The notes under the pieces are model-generated. The model saw only the letters and a list, made by a program, of their open reading frames with translations, did no database searches and was not told the origin of the DNA. 64,000 nucleotides of DNA from Erigeron canadensis (Eukaryota; Streptophyta; Magnoliopsida; Asterales; Asteraceae), in the NCBI RefSeq assembly GCF_010389155.1, contig NC_057768.1, positions 11,282,501 through 11,346,500 on the forward strand, read 5' to 3'. Shown one piece after another: positions 47,967-59,804 of this stretch. Position 1 is the first letter of the stretch; each line of letters starts with the position of its first letter. Position numbers and translations under genes: made by a program.

Positions 47967-50838
47967 ATGATCATGCACGATCATGAGGTTGGTCGGGGTA
48001 ATACACCTCCAAAGCTTTTCCGTATGGAAAATTATTGGATGTGGAAGAGACGTTTTGAAGACTACATTCGTCTCACTGACATGGAAATGTGGCTAGTGAT
48101 AACTCCAGGTTTTGATTGGCCTTCATATGAGAAGAACGGAGTGATCGGTAGGTATACTTATGCTGATATGCCTATTGAAGAACGTAAAAGATACGCTGTT
48201 GAGGGAAAGGCATTATCCAATCTTACTATGGGCTTGCCTCAAGATAGTGTACATTTGTTTAAAAAGTACACTACTTCAAAGGATTTATGGGATGCTCTTG
48301 AAAGATATTGTGAGGGCAATGTAACTTTGAAGAAGAATCGTATCAAGCTTCTGAAGTGCCAGTATGAAGCCTTTAATGGACTGAAAGGGGAATCTCTTGA
48401 CGAGATTATTATTCGATTCACTCATTTGACCACTGAGTTGTCGTACTTTGAAATTGTTTATCCTCAAACTGAGCTAGTTGATAAGTTTTTGGATTCACTG
48501 CCTAAGACATGGACTGATTATGTTCATCAACTTCAAGATGATCAAGAATACAGTACATGGGATTTTGAAAAGGTAGTCTCCAAGCTGAAGAACAGAGACA
48601 TGAAGGGAAGGATTAAAGATACTCACTCGGATTTTACACAAGATCCAACCTTATATCATGCTAAGTCTGTTCATTTAGCAAGTTCCAGCTCATGAAACAA
48701 TGCATTTCTAAGTGGTGCAGAAGCTACACCAATAGTAGATGCTGAAGGTATTGCTGGATACGTTGCTTATGACAATACACATTCAAATGTCAAGAGCAAT
48801 GTACAATCTTTTCATTCTATGCCAATGAGTATGAGTTCTGCAGAAGGAAGAATGAGTGTTTACTCAGCCTTTTGTAATGCTCATGAAGCATTTATTGGAG
48901 GAAAGATTACTGATCCTGCAGTAATTGATGAAGATTACAATCAAATAGATCCTGATGATTTAGAAGAAATGGATCTACAATGACAGCTTGCTATGCTTAC
49001 TATTAAGGTCAGAAGATTCACTCAGAGAACTGGGAGACCTATAGGTAATGGCACTAAAGGCTTTGACAAATCCAAAGTGAAATGTTATAACTGCGATGGA
49101 TTTGGTCATTTTACAAGAGTGTCAACGACCTAAGAGGATTGATAATACCATTGCTGGTCGTCAAAATTACAATCAAGGCCGTATTACTCCGAGTAATCAT
49201 AAGACGCAAGCAATGATTACATATCCTGCTACTCCACAACAGCCAGTTTCGTCACCATTTTCGGAGTCAAAGGCTGTTGTTGTTCAGAATCCAGATGGTA
49301 CTTATCAATGGGATACACAATTTGATGATACCTCGAATCATGCCTACATGGTAGAATTATATGATGAGGTAGCTGCAACGATTGATTATGTTGTGTACTC
49401 AAGTGAAGAAAGTGCATCTGAGATAGTACAGAAGAATATGTGTAATGTTGCTGAGACCGCAAGATCTGAGAGTGAACAAATGACAGCAGTAAAAGTATCT
49501 GAAGAAAAGGAAGAGTCATCAAATCCTGTTGATGAAATTTCCATGAAGAGCATTGAAGAACAAATGAAGAACTTCGTCATACCTGAAGGTATGACAACTG
49601 AAGACTTTGTTGCATACATGGCAGATTTCAAGGCTGCAGACCAGAAGGTATCTTGTTCTTTATCTTCTATAACTGACGTGTGTAAAATGGTGTCAGATTT
49701 AAAACAAGAAATATTGAAACTAAAAGGAAATTCAACTAGTTTAATTGCTGAAAATGTTATCCTTAAAAAAGAAAGTAACGTGTCTAAAGATTTAGATTTA
49801 CTTCTACAAGGTCACCAACAAACTGAATTAGATTTTGATCCAGATGAAGTAGTATACTACACATTGAAAGACTGTGATACAGTTTTCTATGATAAAGAAG
49901 TATCTATAAATAGGATTGAACCTAAATCAAGAATTTATAAAGTTTGGTGTGTGGAAAGTAAAGAAGAATGGTTAGCTGAACAAATTCCATATAAGGATAG
50001 ACATTATGCTCCTTTTAAACCAATAACAAATATGGAAGAAGCAATACAAACGCTTGATACCATAAATGAAATGAAGGAGTATGGTATACCAATCCCTGAA
50101 ATAGAGAATGGTCAATCTAGAAAACAACAAGTAAAGAAGTGCTATACTTGTCGTGAGAAAGGCCATGTAGCTATTGAATGTCCTAATAGGAAGGTCAAGA
50201 ATCCTAAGAATGATAGTCAAGTCAAGTCAAGGGATGTTAGTGATATTCCTAATCCTAAAGGGAAGGGTAAACTAGTTTAACAAGTAGCTTCACCAAAATT
50301 TATAAGTACATATAAAAGGGATTATTATGAGGAGTATGCAAAAAGACATCCTGATAATAAAAATGCACAGAATTATGTTAAGTTACTTAGAAATGTGTCA
50401 TATGGAGAGTCTATTGTTACAGATCAAAGGATTAGTGTCAATAGATCTAAGACTCCAAAACGACAGGGACCTTCACAGGATACTACCTCTAGTAGTGTAA
50501 GTCTGAGTCGTTTTCATACACCTCAAAGGAGTAATTCACCCAGGAAGATGGCTCAACAAAATCGATCCCCTCCTGTTAGAATTAATAGTTCGTCTAAATT
50601 CTATGATTAATTAGAGAGTCAACCTAGATTTGGTACTCACTCACCAAGGAATTCACCTCCTAAGACTCGTTTCACTTCACCTAAGAAACAGTCTGTGACA
50701 CCATCTTCATCCAAGGCTCCATTACAGAGCGATGGATATTGGACCGAATTGATCATTAGAGATGAATTCGGCAAACCTAAACCTCAAAAGGTTTGGGTTC
50801 CCTTCAGAAACTAACCATCTTATCGTCTAATGTGCAGG
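47967..50838 (+). pseudogene. Copia H gag (broken)
   Basis: ATG 47967. The capsid-like part has WMWKRRFEDYIR, LTMGLPQDSVHLFKKY and WDALERYCEGNVTLKKNRIK, typical of the copia gag domain. TGA at 48693-48695 and about 48979 break it. The first knuckle [10 protein letters not shown] is disrupted by a frameshift near 49120. The frame from 49120 to 50280 holds a long acidic region and a second knuckle, CYTCREKGHVAIEC (about 50139-50181). After TAA at 50278-50280 the same frame continues as a Ser/Pro/Arg-rich stretch (50395-50610) to about 50810. Two knuckles separated by some 350 residues is longer than most copia gags. Confidence 0.85.
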
Positions 50839-50854
50839 GAGAACCAAGCCTATC

Positions 50855-52987
50855 AGTCTTTGGTATGTTGACAGTGGATGCTCTCGGCACATGACATGGG
50901 ACAAGAATGTTTTGTCCAATTATGAAGATGTAAATGGTTCGTATGTTAGTTTCGCTGGCCCCAAGGGCGGCAACATCTCAGGCCAAGGTGATGTTGTCAA
51001 TGGGAAGATTACGCTGGAAAAGGTCAATTATGTGGAACAGTTATCACATAATTTATTAAGTGTTTCTCAGATTTGTGACAAGGGTAACACTAGGGTAACA
51101 CTGTCCATTTTAATGAGAAAGAAGCACTTATATTGAAACCAGGATATGTTATTCCTAAAGACTGGATCCTACTAAAAGCTCCTAGGAAGAGAGACATCTA
51201 TGGCCTTGTGTTAGGTGTTGATAATCCAGAGGAGTCTATTTGCTTGTTATCAAAAGAAAATGAATCTGAATAGTTACTATGGCATAGAAGAATGGGACAT
51301 ATTAATTTCCGAAAGATGAATCACATTGTCAAACATGGTTTGGTTGAAGGCGTTCCCATGAAACGGTTTGGAATGGAAGACAAATGTGTACCTTGTCTGA
51401 AAGGTAAACAGCAAAAGTCTACACATAAACCGAAACAAGAAATTTCTATTGCCAATCCTTTTGAGTTACTTCACATGGATTTATTTGGTCCAGTAAATGT
51501 AAGAAGTATCGGTGGGATGTATTACTGTTTGGTGGTTACTGATGATTACTCAAGATTCTCATGGGTATTCTTTCTTAAATCGAAAGATGAAACTCCGCAT
51601 ATTTTGATAAATTTCTTTGTCGAAACTGAAAACATTTATGGAGTTCGTGTTTAGAGAATCAGGAGCAACAATGGAACTGAATTCAAGAATAATGTGATGG
51701 ATGTCTTTTGTTTGTCAAAAGGAATCCAACATCAATACAGTTCTCCGTATGAACCACAACAGAATGGAGTTGCTGAAAGGAAGAATAGGACTCTAATCGA
51801 GACAGCCAGAACTATGCTTGCAGATTCAGGGCTTCCTACTATGTTTTGGGCGGAAGTGGTGAATACAGCTTGTCATATTTTAAATAGGGTTACTGTAGTT
51901 AAGCGTCATAATAAGACATGTTATAAGCTTCTACATAAAAAGAAACCGAATTTACAGAATGTTGAACCATTTGGTGTACCGTGTACTTTCTTGAAGTATC
52001 TACCTCAGTCAAAGTTTGATTCAAAGGTTGAAGAGGGATTTCTCATGGGGTATAAACCGGGAACATCAATTCGACGGGTTTACAACAAACAGACCGGCAA
52101 AGTTGATTTGGGAACGAATGTCAAAATTGTCAGTCATAAGCCCGCTATTCATTCTGGAAGTGGCAAAAACTTCGATTACGATAGTGTGTTTAGTTCACTA
52201 CATGGTCCTGATTCTTATTCAGATCCTGAGACAGTTGATGATTTGATTATTGTAAGAGATCACATGGATAATACTCCTACATCTCCGCCTACTCGGAATG
52301 TCGATACTACTCCAACCAAAGTTTAGTCTACTACTGATGTTGATGAAAGTGGTAAGGACAAGGATAAGACACTAAATTCAGACAATAATGAACCCGCAAA
52401 CACTACACAACCTACTCCATGGAAGGTTACACTGCCTGATGATGATCCTATTTCTGAAGAATCAGAAGATGATTTCAGCTCTCCTGAGTTTCAGATTAGA
52501 ACAAATTTAGGAGAAAGTCTGAATGTTGATTCGGTTCCTCAATATTGAATTAATAAGGATCACCTAGTTGAAAATATTCTTGGTAATGCTACAGAACCTG
52601 TTCGAACTAGAAATCAGTTGAATAAGGATCTGACTAGTTTGTTTTGTGAAGTGAAAGACCCTGGATTGATAACTGAGTGTTTATATTCTGGTTTCATTTC
52701 ACAAGTAGAACCTAAGAATGTTAAGGCAGCACTTCAAGATCCATGTTGGGTTGAAGCTATGCAAGAAGAATTAGCTCAATTTGAAAAAGTTGGAGTTTGG
52801 GAGTTACTAGATGTGCCTAGAGGTAAAGAACCGATTGGAACTCGTTGGGTATATAAATGCAAACGAGATGACAAAGGGATCGTTACTAGAAATAAAGCAT
52901 GTTTGGTTGTTCAGGGGTTTGCACAACGAGAAGGATATGACTATAACGAAACTTTTGCACCAGTTGCTAGGATTGAAGTAATGAATT
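50855..52987 (+). pseudogene. Copia H pol: protease, integrase and start of RT (broken, truncated)
   Basis: Protease WYVDSGCSRHMT at about 50861. An 11-base tandem copy of AGGGTAACACT (51083-51105) shifts the frame. TAG at 51271-51273 (likely TGG) precedes LLWHRRMGHINF. Integrase: finger CVPCLKGKQQ, first Asp in MDLFGPV, TAG 51652-51654. The second site reads RSNNGTEF where RSDNGTEF is usual (Asp to Asn), then Glu in GVAERKNRTLIE. Stops at 52324 (TAG) and about 52546 (TGA, likely CGA) follow. RT begins with CWVEAMQEELAQFEKVGVWE and GTRWVYKCKRD but ends at ETFAPVARIE; the YVDD motif and all RNase H are missing. The copy is dead several times over. Confidence 0.88.
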
Positions 52988-54480
52988 GATCTAGTCCTTA
53001 AATTTTGTGAAAGATCTAGCATTACTATAAGATTTGTTCAATGTAAAGGCAAAAACCTCTACCAATCATGAGCATGAAAGTTAAATGTGATATTGTTTAT
53101 GCAAATGAAATGAATGAGAATTAAGGGGCTAATGTGGTCTTTGAGATTCGGACAAGTATGTCCTCGGGGTGTCTTTGTATACCTAGCCTACCTAAAGCTT
53201 CCAACTTGGGATAGGTTGTCAAAAAGTTCGCTACATGGGTCTCATAGAAAATCACGGGTTCCTTATAAATAATGAAATGCAAAAGCAAATAAGTTAAATC
53301 ACAAAGTAATTAAATTTGGTTATCTAAAAAGTGTCTCATGATTTGTTTAAGGATGTTTTTGAATATATACTGAATATTTGTTATCTTAATGCTTGTATCG
53401 ATTACGGAAGTATATCTGAATGTGGGTCACATAAGTTCGCAAACTATTCAATGGCATATTAGGCTACTCGGGTTACATGGTGACTGTCCTTGGCCAGGGT
53501 ATGTCGAAAGTGTCATAACTCAAAGGAAACTGGAAGTACCGAGTGTTTAAGAGGACAAATATACCGGTAATCGTGGTTGGGTCACTGTTCATAACTAATA
53601 ATAAGAGAATTATTTCTCACTTGCAGACTTATGTAAATGCTAATCTGATCTAATCTACAGAAACTTAGACTTTCTTGTAAATAAATAAAGTAATTTAGTT
53701 TTTATTTTATTTTGTAGTATTTTCATTTTTCTTTTTATTCTAAGTGTCAGTTTGTGTGTCAAACTAGTTCTTATTGCACGAGAGATTTGATAAAGCATGA
53801 AAAGTTATAATTCTTAGTGAATTATATAAGTCTTATTGCTTACGTTATAAATGTTTAAAAGATGGATTTTCTAATATAGACATAAGTTGCTCAAGTTTAG
53901 AAATGAAATGATTTTGAAAATTTGAAAGGTCAAAATGTTTTTGAATATGTTTTAACTAAATTTTTGAAATTTCAGTTGTTTTTTATTGATAAATATGCTT
54001 GACAAAAATTGGACTTGCCTTAGATTATTAGGTTAAGTTTTTGGTTGTTTTGCATATTTATGTTATTTTATTAATTTTGATGCATTGATGAAGTTTGTTA
54101 AGTGTGCAGGTTTTAACTATCAAATTTCATTAGGACCGATTCCACTATGAAAGTGCGGAATGTATCAAATCATGAAGATTATAGCCTAAGACTTAGAGTG
54201 ATAAGTTATTTTTGTTTTATCAAGATCACAACCTAAGATGTAATGTGATAGGTTGTTGATATGATATTTTGTAATGCATTATACATTAAAATGCTTTGCA
54301 TTGTTGAGTTAAAAATCAATGAAGAAATGATCGATTTTGTGTCAAGATAATAATGTAAGATTTATTTGATACATTATTGTGATGACAAGTTAGTATGGAT
54401 GATTTTTGATTGCATATTCGAGTAGATACAGGTTTTTAGTAACGAGTATCTACAGGTTTATGTTTCTGGAATTTCTGGTT
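52988..54480 (+). other. Non-coding region after the truncated RT of copia H
   Basis: About 1.5 kb with no credible gene on either strand. The RT and RNase H that should follow are absent, so a deletion lies near 52985. Confidence 0.6.
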
Positions 54481-54532
54481 TTTAAATGTGTTTCTGGAAT
54501 TCGCGAAATAAAAATTTGAAATCAGCTCGTGC

Positions 54533-54764
54533 TGACGTCAGCTTGCCTCTCGCTGACGTCATCATGAAGCCCACGAACTGCGTGTTCGGCCCAGCCCATG
54601 TGGATTCGAATATATATATGGGTTATTACTATTCATTAATTACCATTAATCAAAAATTAACCCTAAATAACCACACGAACTTCGTCTTCCTCATGCACAC
54701 TATTCATCCGTTCCCTTTTCGATCGATTTCATCTACTTTTCGTGTTTCTTATCCAGATTTGTTG
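54533..54764 (+). promoter_or_regulatory. Putative internal promoter of the copia H aORF
   Basis: Two TGACGTCA boxes (54533-54540, 54554-54561), GCCCA words (54589-54600) and a TATA stretch (54611-54619), then a leader to a possible splice donor GTAACT at 54765. The LTR of the same element has the same order: TGACGTCA at 59634 and 59667, AGCCCAC near 59730, TATAAATAC at 59757. The TGACGTCA box is a known bZIP-factor target in plants. Activity is inferred, not shown. Confidence 0.55.
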
Positions 54765-55351
54765 GTAACTTCATGGTCTAGGATAGCTTATTGATGTTTT
54801 GACTATGAAATTTGATGATTACAAGTCGTTATAATGCTCAATGATTGACTTGTTCTTCGCGTGAATAGTACCAAGAACGAACTAAGGATTGAATCTTTGA
54901 TTTTTGATGATTTGGACTAAAATTGGACATAAAATTAGATTAATTGATGTTTATACACTTTAAATCTATTAAAAGTTCACATTAACATGTTTAAAATCAA
55001 GATTAATAGAAGAATCTATGGCTCGTTTACTATTCACACGAAGCAGATGAAGAACACGAAGAACATCCACTTCGTGTTCATCTAACTTGAATTTGTTTCG
55101 ATTTTTAGTTTTTCTGGGCATACACGAACCATAAACAAGTCCACGATGATGTTTTAGATTAATTTTAACATCATATGGAGATGTATTGTCTTTCGTGTTC
55201 TGGGTTCTTGCTTGGTTCGTGCTGACGTCACGACGAAGGAGATCCTCCTCGTGATGACATCATCACGAAGCAGAATGTCAAAACCCTAACTTTTGTTTTT
55301 CGTTTATTTCTAACTTTCATTTTCTTGTCGTTTTTGTTTGATTTTATGCAG
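54765..55351 (+). other. Predicted leader intron before the copia H aORF
   Basis: A possible donor G|GTAACT at 54765 and a strong acceptor (T-rich tract, TTTTATGCAG) ending at 55351; the ATG is at 55354. It is about 587 nt. It contains a TGACGTCA box (55223-55230) and a near-palindrome CGTGATGACATCATCACG (about 55249-55266). The same acceptor-ATG spacing is seen in copia C. Confidence 0.45.
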
Positions 55352-55353
55352 GT

Positions 55354-57879
55354 ATGGCAGGACAAGGTGCTCGCGTGTTCATCAAGGAACATAATGCTGC
55401 AATTGACCTCAGCATTACGCAGTCGGGATGCACACCAGAGTTTCATGGTGTCCTTCAGTACTTAGCACGCTCTCGTATTCGTTTTGCTTTGACCGAGAAT
55501 CCTCCGCTGGTCATAAGTCTTATTACCGAATTCTGGAACTCAGCCAGATTGGTGCAAGTTGGTGATCACACTATGATTCGTACTACTGTTGCTGGACGTA
55601 ACATTCAGTTTACTGCTGGAGACTTACGGACTATTTTGGACTTAGGAACTGATGATATGGAGCAAGGTCCTGTTGAGTTTGAAGAAAGATTTTGTGACGG
55701 TGCTCTCAGGCGTGTGGGATATGTTGGTGATATTACTCATCCTTATCGCAAGAATCGTCTTCTAGGCAAATGGAGATTGCTTGCCTACTACTTATTGAGG
55801 TCTCTTAGTCATCAGAGTGCAGGTCATGATCAGTTGAACATTTTTACTGCTTCTCAGGTGGTTGCTCTTGTGCTGAACAAGCCCTACAGCTTTTCCCAGT
55901 ACATATATGACAATTTTGTAAAGCAGTTGAAGCATTTGGAAACGATAAGAAATTCTTCTTATTTCCAAGATTTGTAATGATAATCATTCGGCGCAGAATA
56001 GCAGATTTACCGTTTGATGGTCCTACTTTCTATTTGGGTCGTCTGACTCATAAGGTGTTTGTTGAGAGTATGAAGCGCTTTGCAGGTCATGGTGTTCCTG
56101 ATAATGTTGCCAATCCACCATTGTTCGGACATCTCATAAATCCTGACTATGTTGCTCCTCGACAAGGTTGGGAAGATGAAGCGCATGTTGCTGCTGCTGA
56201 TGATGATGATCAGGTTCAAGAAGATCCTCAAGAAGAGTGAGCTGATCAGTTTGAGGGACTAAATGATGTTCCTCTGTATGCTGGAGATCTGGAGAATGAT
56301 CCAGATATGGACGCTCTTATGCAGGATGTTGATGATCCCGCAAATCTTGTACCACCATCTACTGGAGTCTCTACTTCTACCTCTGCTCCAGTTGATGTTG
56401 ATGTTGGTCCTTCTGAAGTCCCGGTTAATGTTGTTGAGGATTCAGAAGATGAAGAAGAAGAATAGAGACTACCGAAGCGAGGAAGAAGACATGCAAGATC
56501 TCAAGCTGAAGTTGATAGAGATTTCGCGGCTTATACTGAAGCCATGGAGAGGTCTTATGCACCTTCTGTAGGTGATACTCCATTGGTTGCTTTAAGAGCT
56601 TCTGTCTCTGAGATTCCTATTTCTGTGTCTGCTCCTTCTGCTGCTGGTGTTGTTATTAGGGAGAGAAGGTCAAGACCAAAGTTTATAATTAGAGGAATTG
56701 GTTGTCGCGCACAAGTTTTCACTGAGGCTACAACTGTTACGATTCCTACTGCTCCGGAGTCTACAGTTCGTCAAGAGCCAAAGCCGACACTTGTTGCTCC
56801 TAGGCCTTCGTCTGCTCCTATTCAGGCTACAGTTCCTGTTTCTACAGTTATGGGACATTTGTTGGCTCCTCTGCAAAGACCACAGATGCCTCCCACAGGG
56901 ACTTTCAGTGCTCGTATGCCTTCGTTTGAAGTTACGATACCACCTCAGCCCTCTACATCTGATGTTGCTTCTACGTCACGTCCAGTTGCTCCGGTTCAAG
57001 TGCAGCTGAGTGGTTTGTTTTCAGAGAAGAAGATATTGGAGATGAGGGTCACAACTTTGGAGAGTCAGCTAAAGCTCCAAGCTGCTAAGCATCAGGAAGA
57101 GATGGACATGATGACAGCTCTTGTTCATTCTCTTGGTTCTAGACTTGACCAAGTCTTGGCTCAAGGGGGAGATAAGAGTGGTTGTAAGGATGATGTGCTA
57201 GCAAGTAAGTCAAGAGATGATGATCATGAAGATCAAGATCCAGCTCAAGGTCTTAACCAAGCACAACCAGATGTTGGTGAGCCAGAGAATAGAAGTCAAG
57301 GTCAAGATGTTGCTGATGATACTATGGATACAAAGACTGCAAACATTCAGGGGGAGTCATCAACACAAAAAGAGTCAGAGATTGCTGGTACAGCTGGTGC
57401 TAGTACTTCTAGGATTCAAGATAAAGGCAAAGCTGTGATGACCGCTCCAGATGCAGATCCTGATGATCCAGATAACAATGATGATGGGGAAGATTCCAAT
57501 TCAGATAACTCCGATTGGTAACTCCGATTCTAATTCTAATAGAATAGAAAGGGAGATAGTAAATGATCCTCATAATCATATAGAAAAAGAAAATCTTAGC
57601 AAAGGAAAATCTACTCAGGATAGTGAGTCAACTAAGACTGATTCAACTACCAATGCCTCTACAGAGTCAGATTTGCACCCTTTAATTGTGCATAGACTAG
57701 AAAAGAGATTGGGATATGATCCACAATCTCATAAGAGAGCTAGAGCAGAGATTATGGATTATGATGATTATTATGATCCAGGATCACTTAGGGATCAAAT
57801 GAAAGAACAGTCAGGGTTAACTCATACATCGTCAGAGTCAGAGTCAGATTCGGATTCAGATTCGGATTATGAACCTTAG
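55354..57879 (+). pseudogene. aORF of copia H, main part (broken)
   Basis: ATG 55354 starts MAGQGARVFIKEHNA. The first domain (about 290 residues) includes LITEFWNSARLV, RNIQFTAGDLRTILDLG and VVALVLNKPYSFSQYIYD, collinear with aORF C. A frameshift near 55945 leads to the frame of 55977 onward (RRRIADLPFDGPTFY). Stops at 56240 (TGA) and about 56465 (TAG) interrupt an acidic region. From 56544 a 300-codon open stretch holds a Ser/Pro/Thr-rich part, a coiled coil (VTTLESQLKLQAAKHQEEMD, about 57050-57110) and an Asp/Asn-rich tail. A frameshift near 57510 gives the end ESESDSDSDSDYEP. Function is unknown. Confidence 0.75.
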
Positions 57880-58150
57880 TGCTAATGGTTTTTATTTTTG
57901 TTTTTGTTTTTTGTAATAATTATAAGATAAATATGAATGCATGTGTTACATTATATTTATGATATAATATTATTGTTGTAAGTTAAAATAGATAAAGATT
58001 ATAAGATAAATATTAATGTAATTGTTGCATTATATTTATGATATAGTATTATTTATTTTAATTTATTTTATGTATTTATACTATTTTATTATGTCTTGAC
58101 TTATAATTTATGTTCTTTATCTTTGTATATGTAAATCGTTTGAATTGCAG
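57880..58150 (+). other. Possible intron within the copia H aORF
   Basis: Very A/T-rich, ending in TTTGAATTGCAG (58150), after which an open frame continues. The donor is not clear. Confidence 0.35.
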
Positions 58151-58977
58151 ATAAGCTTCAAAAGATAGGTGCATTTGACGATCTTGATGCTGAAGAAGAT
58201 CTAGAAAGTATCGATGATGAAGATTTGGAAGAAGGAGAGTTCATTACTTCGGAAGCTGATAGAAAAAGGTTGCTTGAGACACCTTATGACTTTGATCGTG
58301 TCTTTAATGAAGATGAAGTCATTCAAGTTGAACCAATAGCTGAAGTAGAACATCTCAATCTCAATCCAATCAGAGATAGTCCAGATGAACCTAAGAATGC
58401 TGCAAGTTTGAGATTTGTTGTATATGCAAACATAGTTGATGAAGGACATGACAATATTTTTGATCTATACTAGAATATAGATGCTACACGAGAGGTTGAT
58501 CTTGGAAGATTTAATATACCTCTGGTGCAGCAAGATCATGAGTTTATTATTAATAGACTAATTGCAGGTTATAGAGGACATACTGGTTTGATGATACGTG
58601 ATACGTATAAACCATCAATATTTTGGGAATATATCTCAGACAAGGATGCACCCAAATACTTCTCAGTGATACAAAGTTGGTTCTATGATCACATAATCAA
58701 ATTGTTTATTATCAAGAGAAAGGAGGGATGCCAGTACATGTCAATAAGTCAAAGACACTTCCACTCTCTCAGTGATTCAGACATGATAGATTTGGGAAGA
58801 CGCTGGTTCGTTAATCTTCAGAGCAATGGACTTGCAGATTTCTACTGGAATAGATTCAGAGATGAACGAATTAAGTATTTCAATGCTAGAGGTCTGAAGC
58901 CAGAAGAAAGGTTGATAAAGCCAACACCCTTGAAGAAGATTAAGAATCCAGACGGCACATTTCGTTTTAAACAATGA
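58151..58977 (+). pseudogene. aORF of copia H, C-terminal domain
   Basis: An acidic start (FDDLDAEEDLESIDDEDLEE), then a globular-looking part with one TAG at 58471-58473. Readable motifs are FWEYISDKDAPKYFSVIQSW, LGRRWFVNLQSNGLADFYWN and RIKYFNARGLKPEERLIKP, closing at TGA 58977. It occupies the same relative place as the C-terminal domain of element D (18992-18161). A further degraded frame at about 59057-59275 (RGDQRRLLETPCSAVDFWRV) may be its continuation after a frameshift. No known motif. Confidence 0.65.
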
Positions 58978-59325
58978 AGGATTAAATGTGTTAAAAAGGT
59001 TCCTGCTATCAGATGGGATCAAGATATGCTGACAGAGATGACATTTTGGCAGATAGATGTTTGTTCATGATTCACAAAAACAAATGCTGCTACGCATGTA
59101 TGATCTGATGCAGGTTGTCAACTTGTCAAGAGGTGATCAAAGAAGACTTTTGGAGACACCTTGTTCAGCTGTGGATTTTTGGAGAGTAGAGGAAAGACGC
59201 TATCACGACATTCTCGCTCATTGTTTACAAGAGAGAGTTCATGCGAATAGAACCAAACTTTTGTTTAATGGATAGCTTTGAAGTTCAAGTTTTGAAGACT
59301 TTAAAGAGATCTAGTTGCAATCGTC

Positions 59326-59334
59326 AAGGGGGAG
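59326..59334 (+). other. Polypurine tract of copia H
   Basis: AAGGGGGAG, then TC and the LTR start TGTAGATG at 59337; identical to copia C. Confidence 0.88.
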
Positions 59335-59336
59335 TC

Positions 59337-59804
59337 TGTAGATGCAGATTCGTTGTGACAATCGCAACATAGATTTGATTATCGTTTATGTTTTTAGGAA
59401 CTTGTGTGTAATCATTTAAATAAGAACTTGTGTTGATATTTAATGATTACGTTTGAACTTCAATATTATATCTGTTTGTATTTTGTATTGTGTTTGTGTG
59501 TTATATATTGTTTTGCAGGTACAAGAACATAGAATCAAGGTTTATAAGTGTCGTAGAACACTTAAACGATGATTGGATGTTATGTACAAGCCAAACGAAG
59601 TCAAACAAAGAGTCAAAGGCACGTCCCTCATGCTGACGTCATCAGCATGAAGGATTATCCTCGTGCTGACGTCAGCACGAGGTGAATTGACTTATTGTTA
59701 ATTCGGGCTTAATTACGCGATTAAGGCCGAAGCCCACACAACCCAATATCAACTAGTATAAATACAAGACCTTATCTACGAAATTAGGTTAATGATTTTC
59801 GAAT
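59337..59804 (+). repeat. 3' LTR of copia H, first part (U3)
   Basis: TGTAGATGCAG onward, with a perfect 24-base palindrome centred on TGACGTCA (59659-59682), a second inverted repeat (about 59627-59651) and TATAAATAC (59757-59765). The sequence after 59804 is shared with both gypsy G LTRs, so the LTR end is not defined here. Confidence 0.7.

Larger units (their letters stand above)
47146..59804 (+). mobile_element. Copia H with flanking sequence: aORF-bearing SIRE-like element inside the gypsy G LTR
   Basis: This 12,659-base segment is absent from the other G LTR. Bases 47146 to about 47290 still resemble gypsy LTR (GGGGCTACGAAGACTCAC, compare the solo LTR near 9920 in reverse). Then comes an LTR end, PBS (47512), leader, gag (47967-50280), protease and integrase (50861-52326), RT start (to about 52985), a 2.3-kb non-coding region with a putative promoter, aORF (55354-58977), polypurine tract (59326) and LTR start (59337). 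A full LTR pair with matching ends cannot be recognised, so the true outer boundaries are uncertain. Confidence 0.75.

Noticed and set aside
54486..54794. 102-codon frame before the copia H aORF
   Set aside because: It overlaps the TATA box, leader and putative donor; no protein features.
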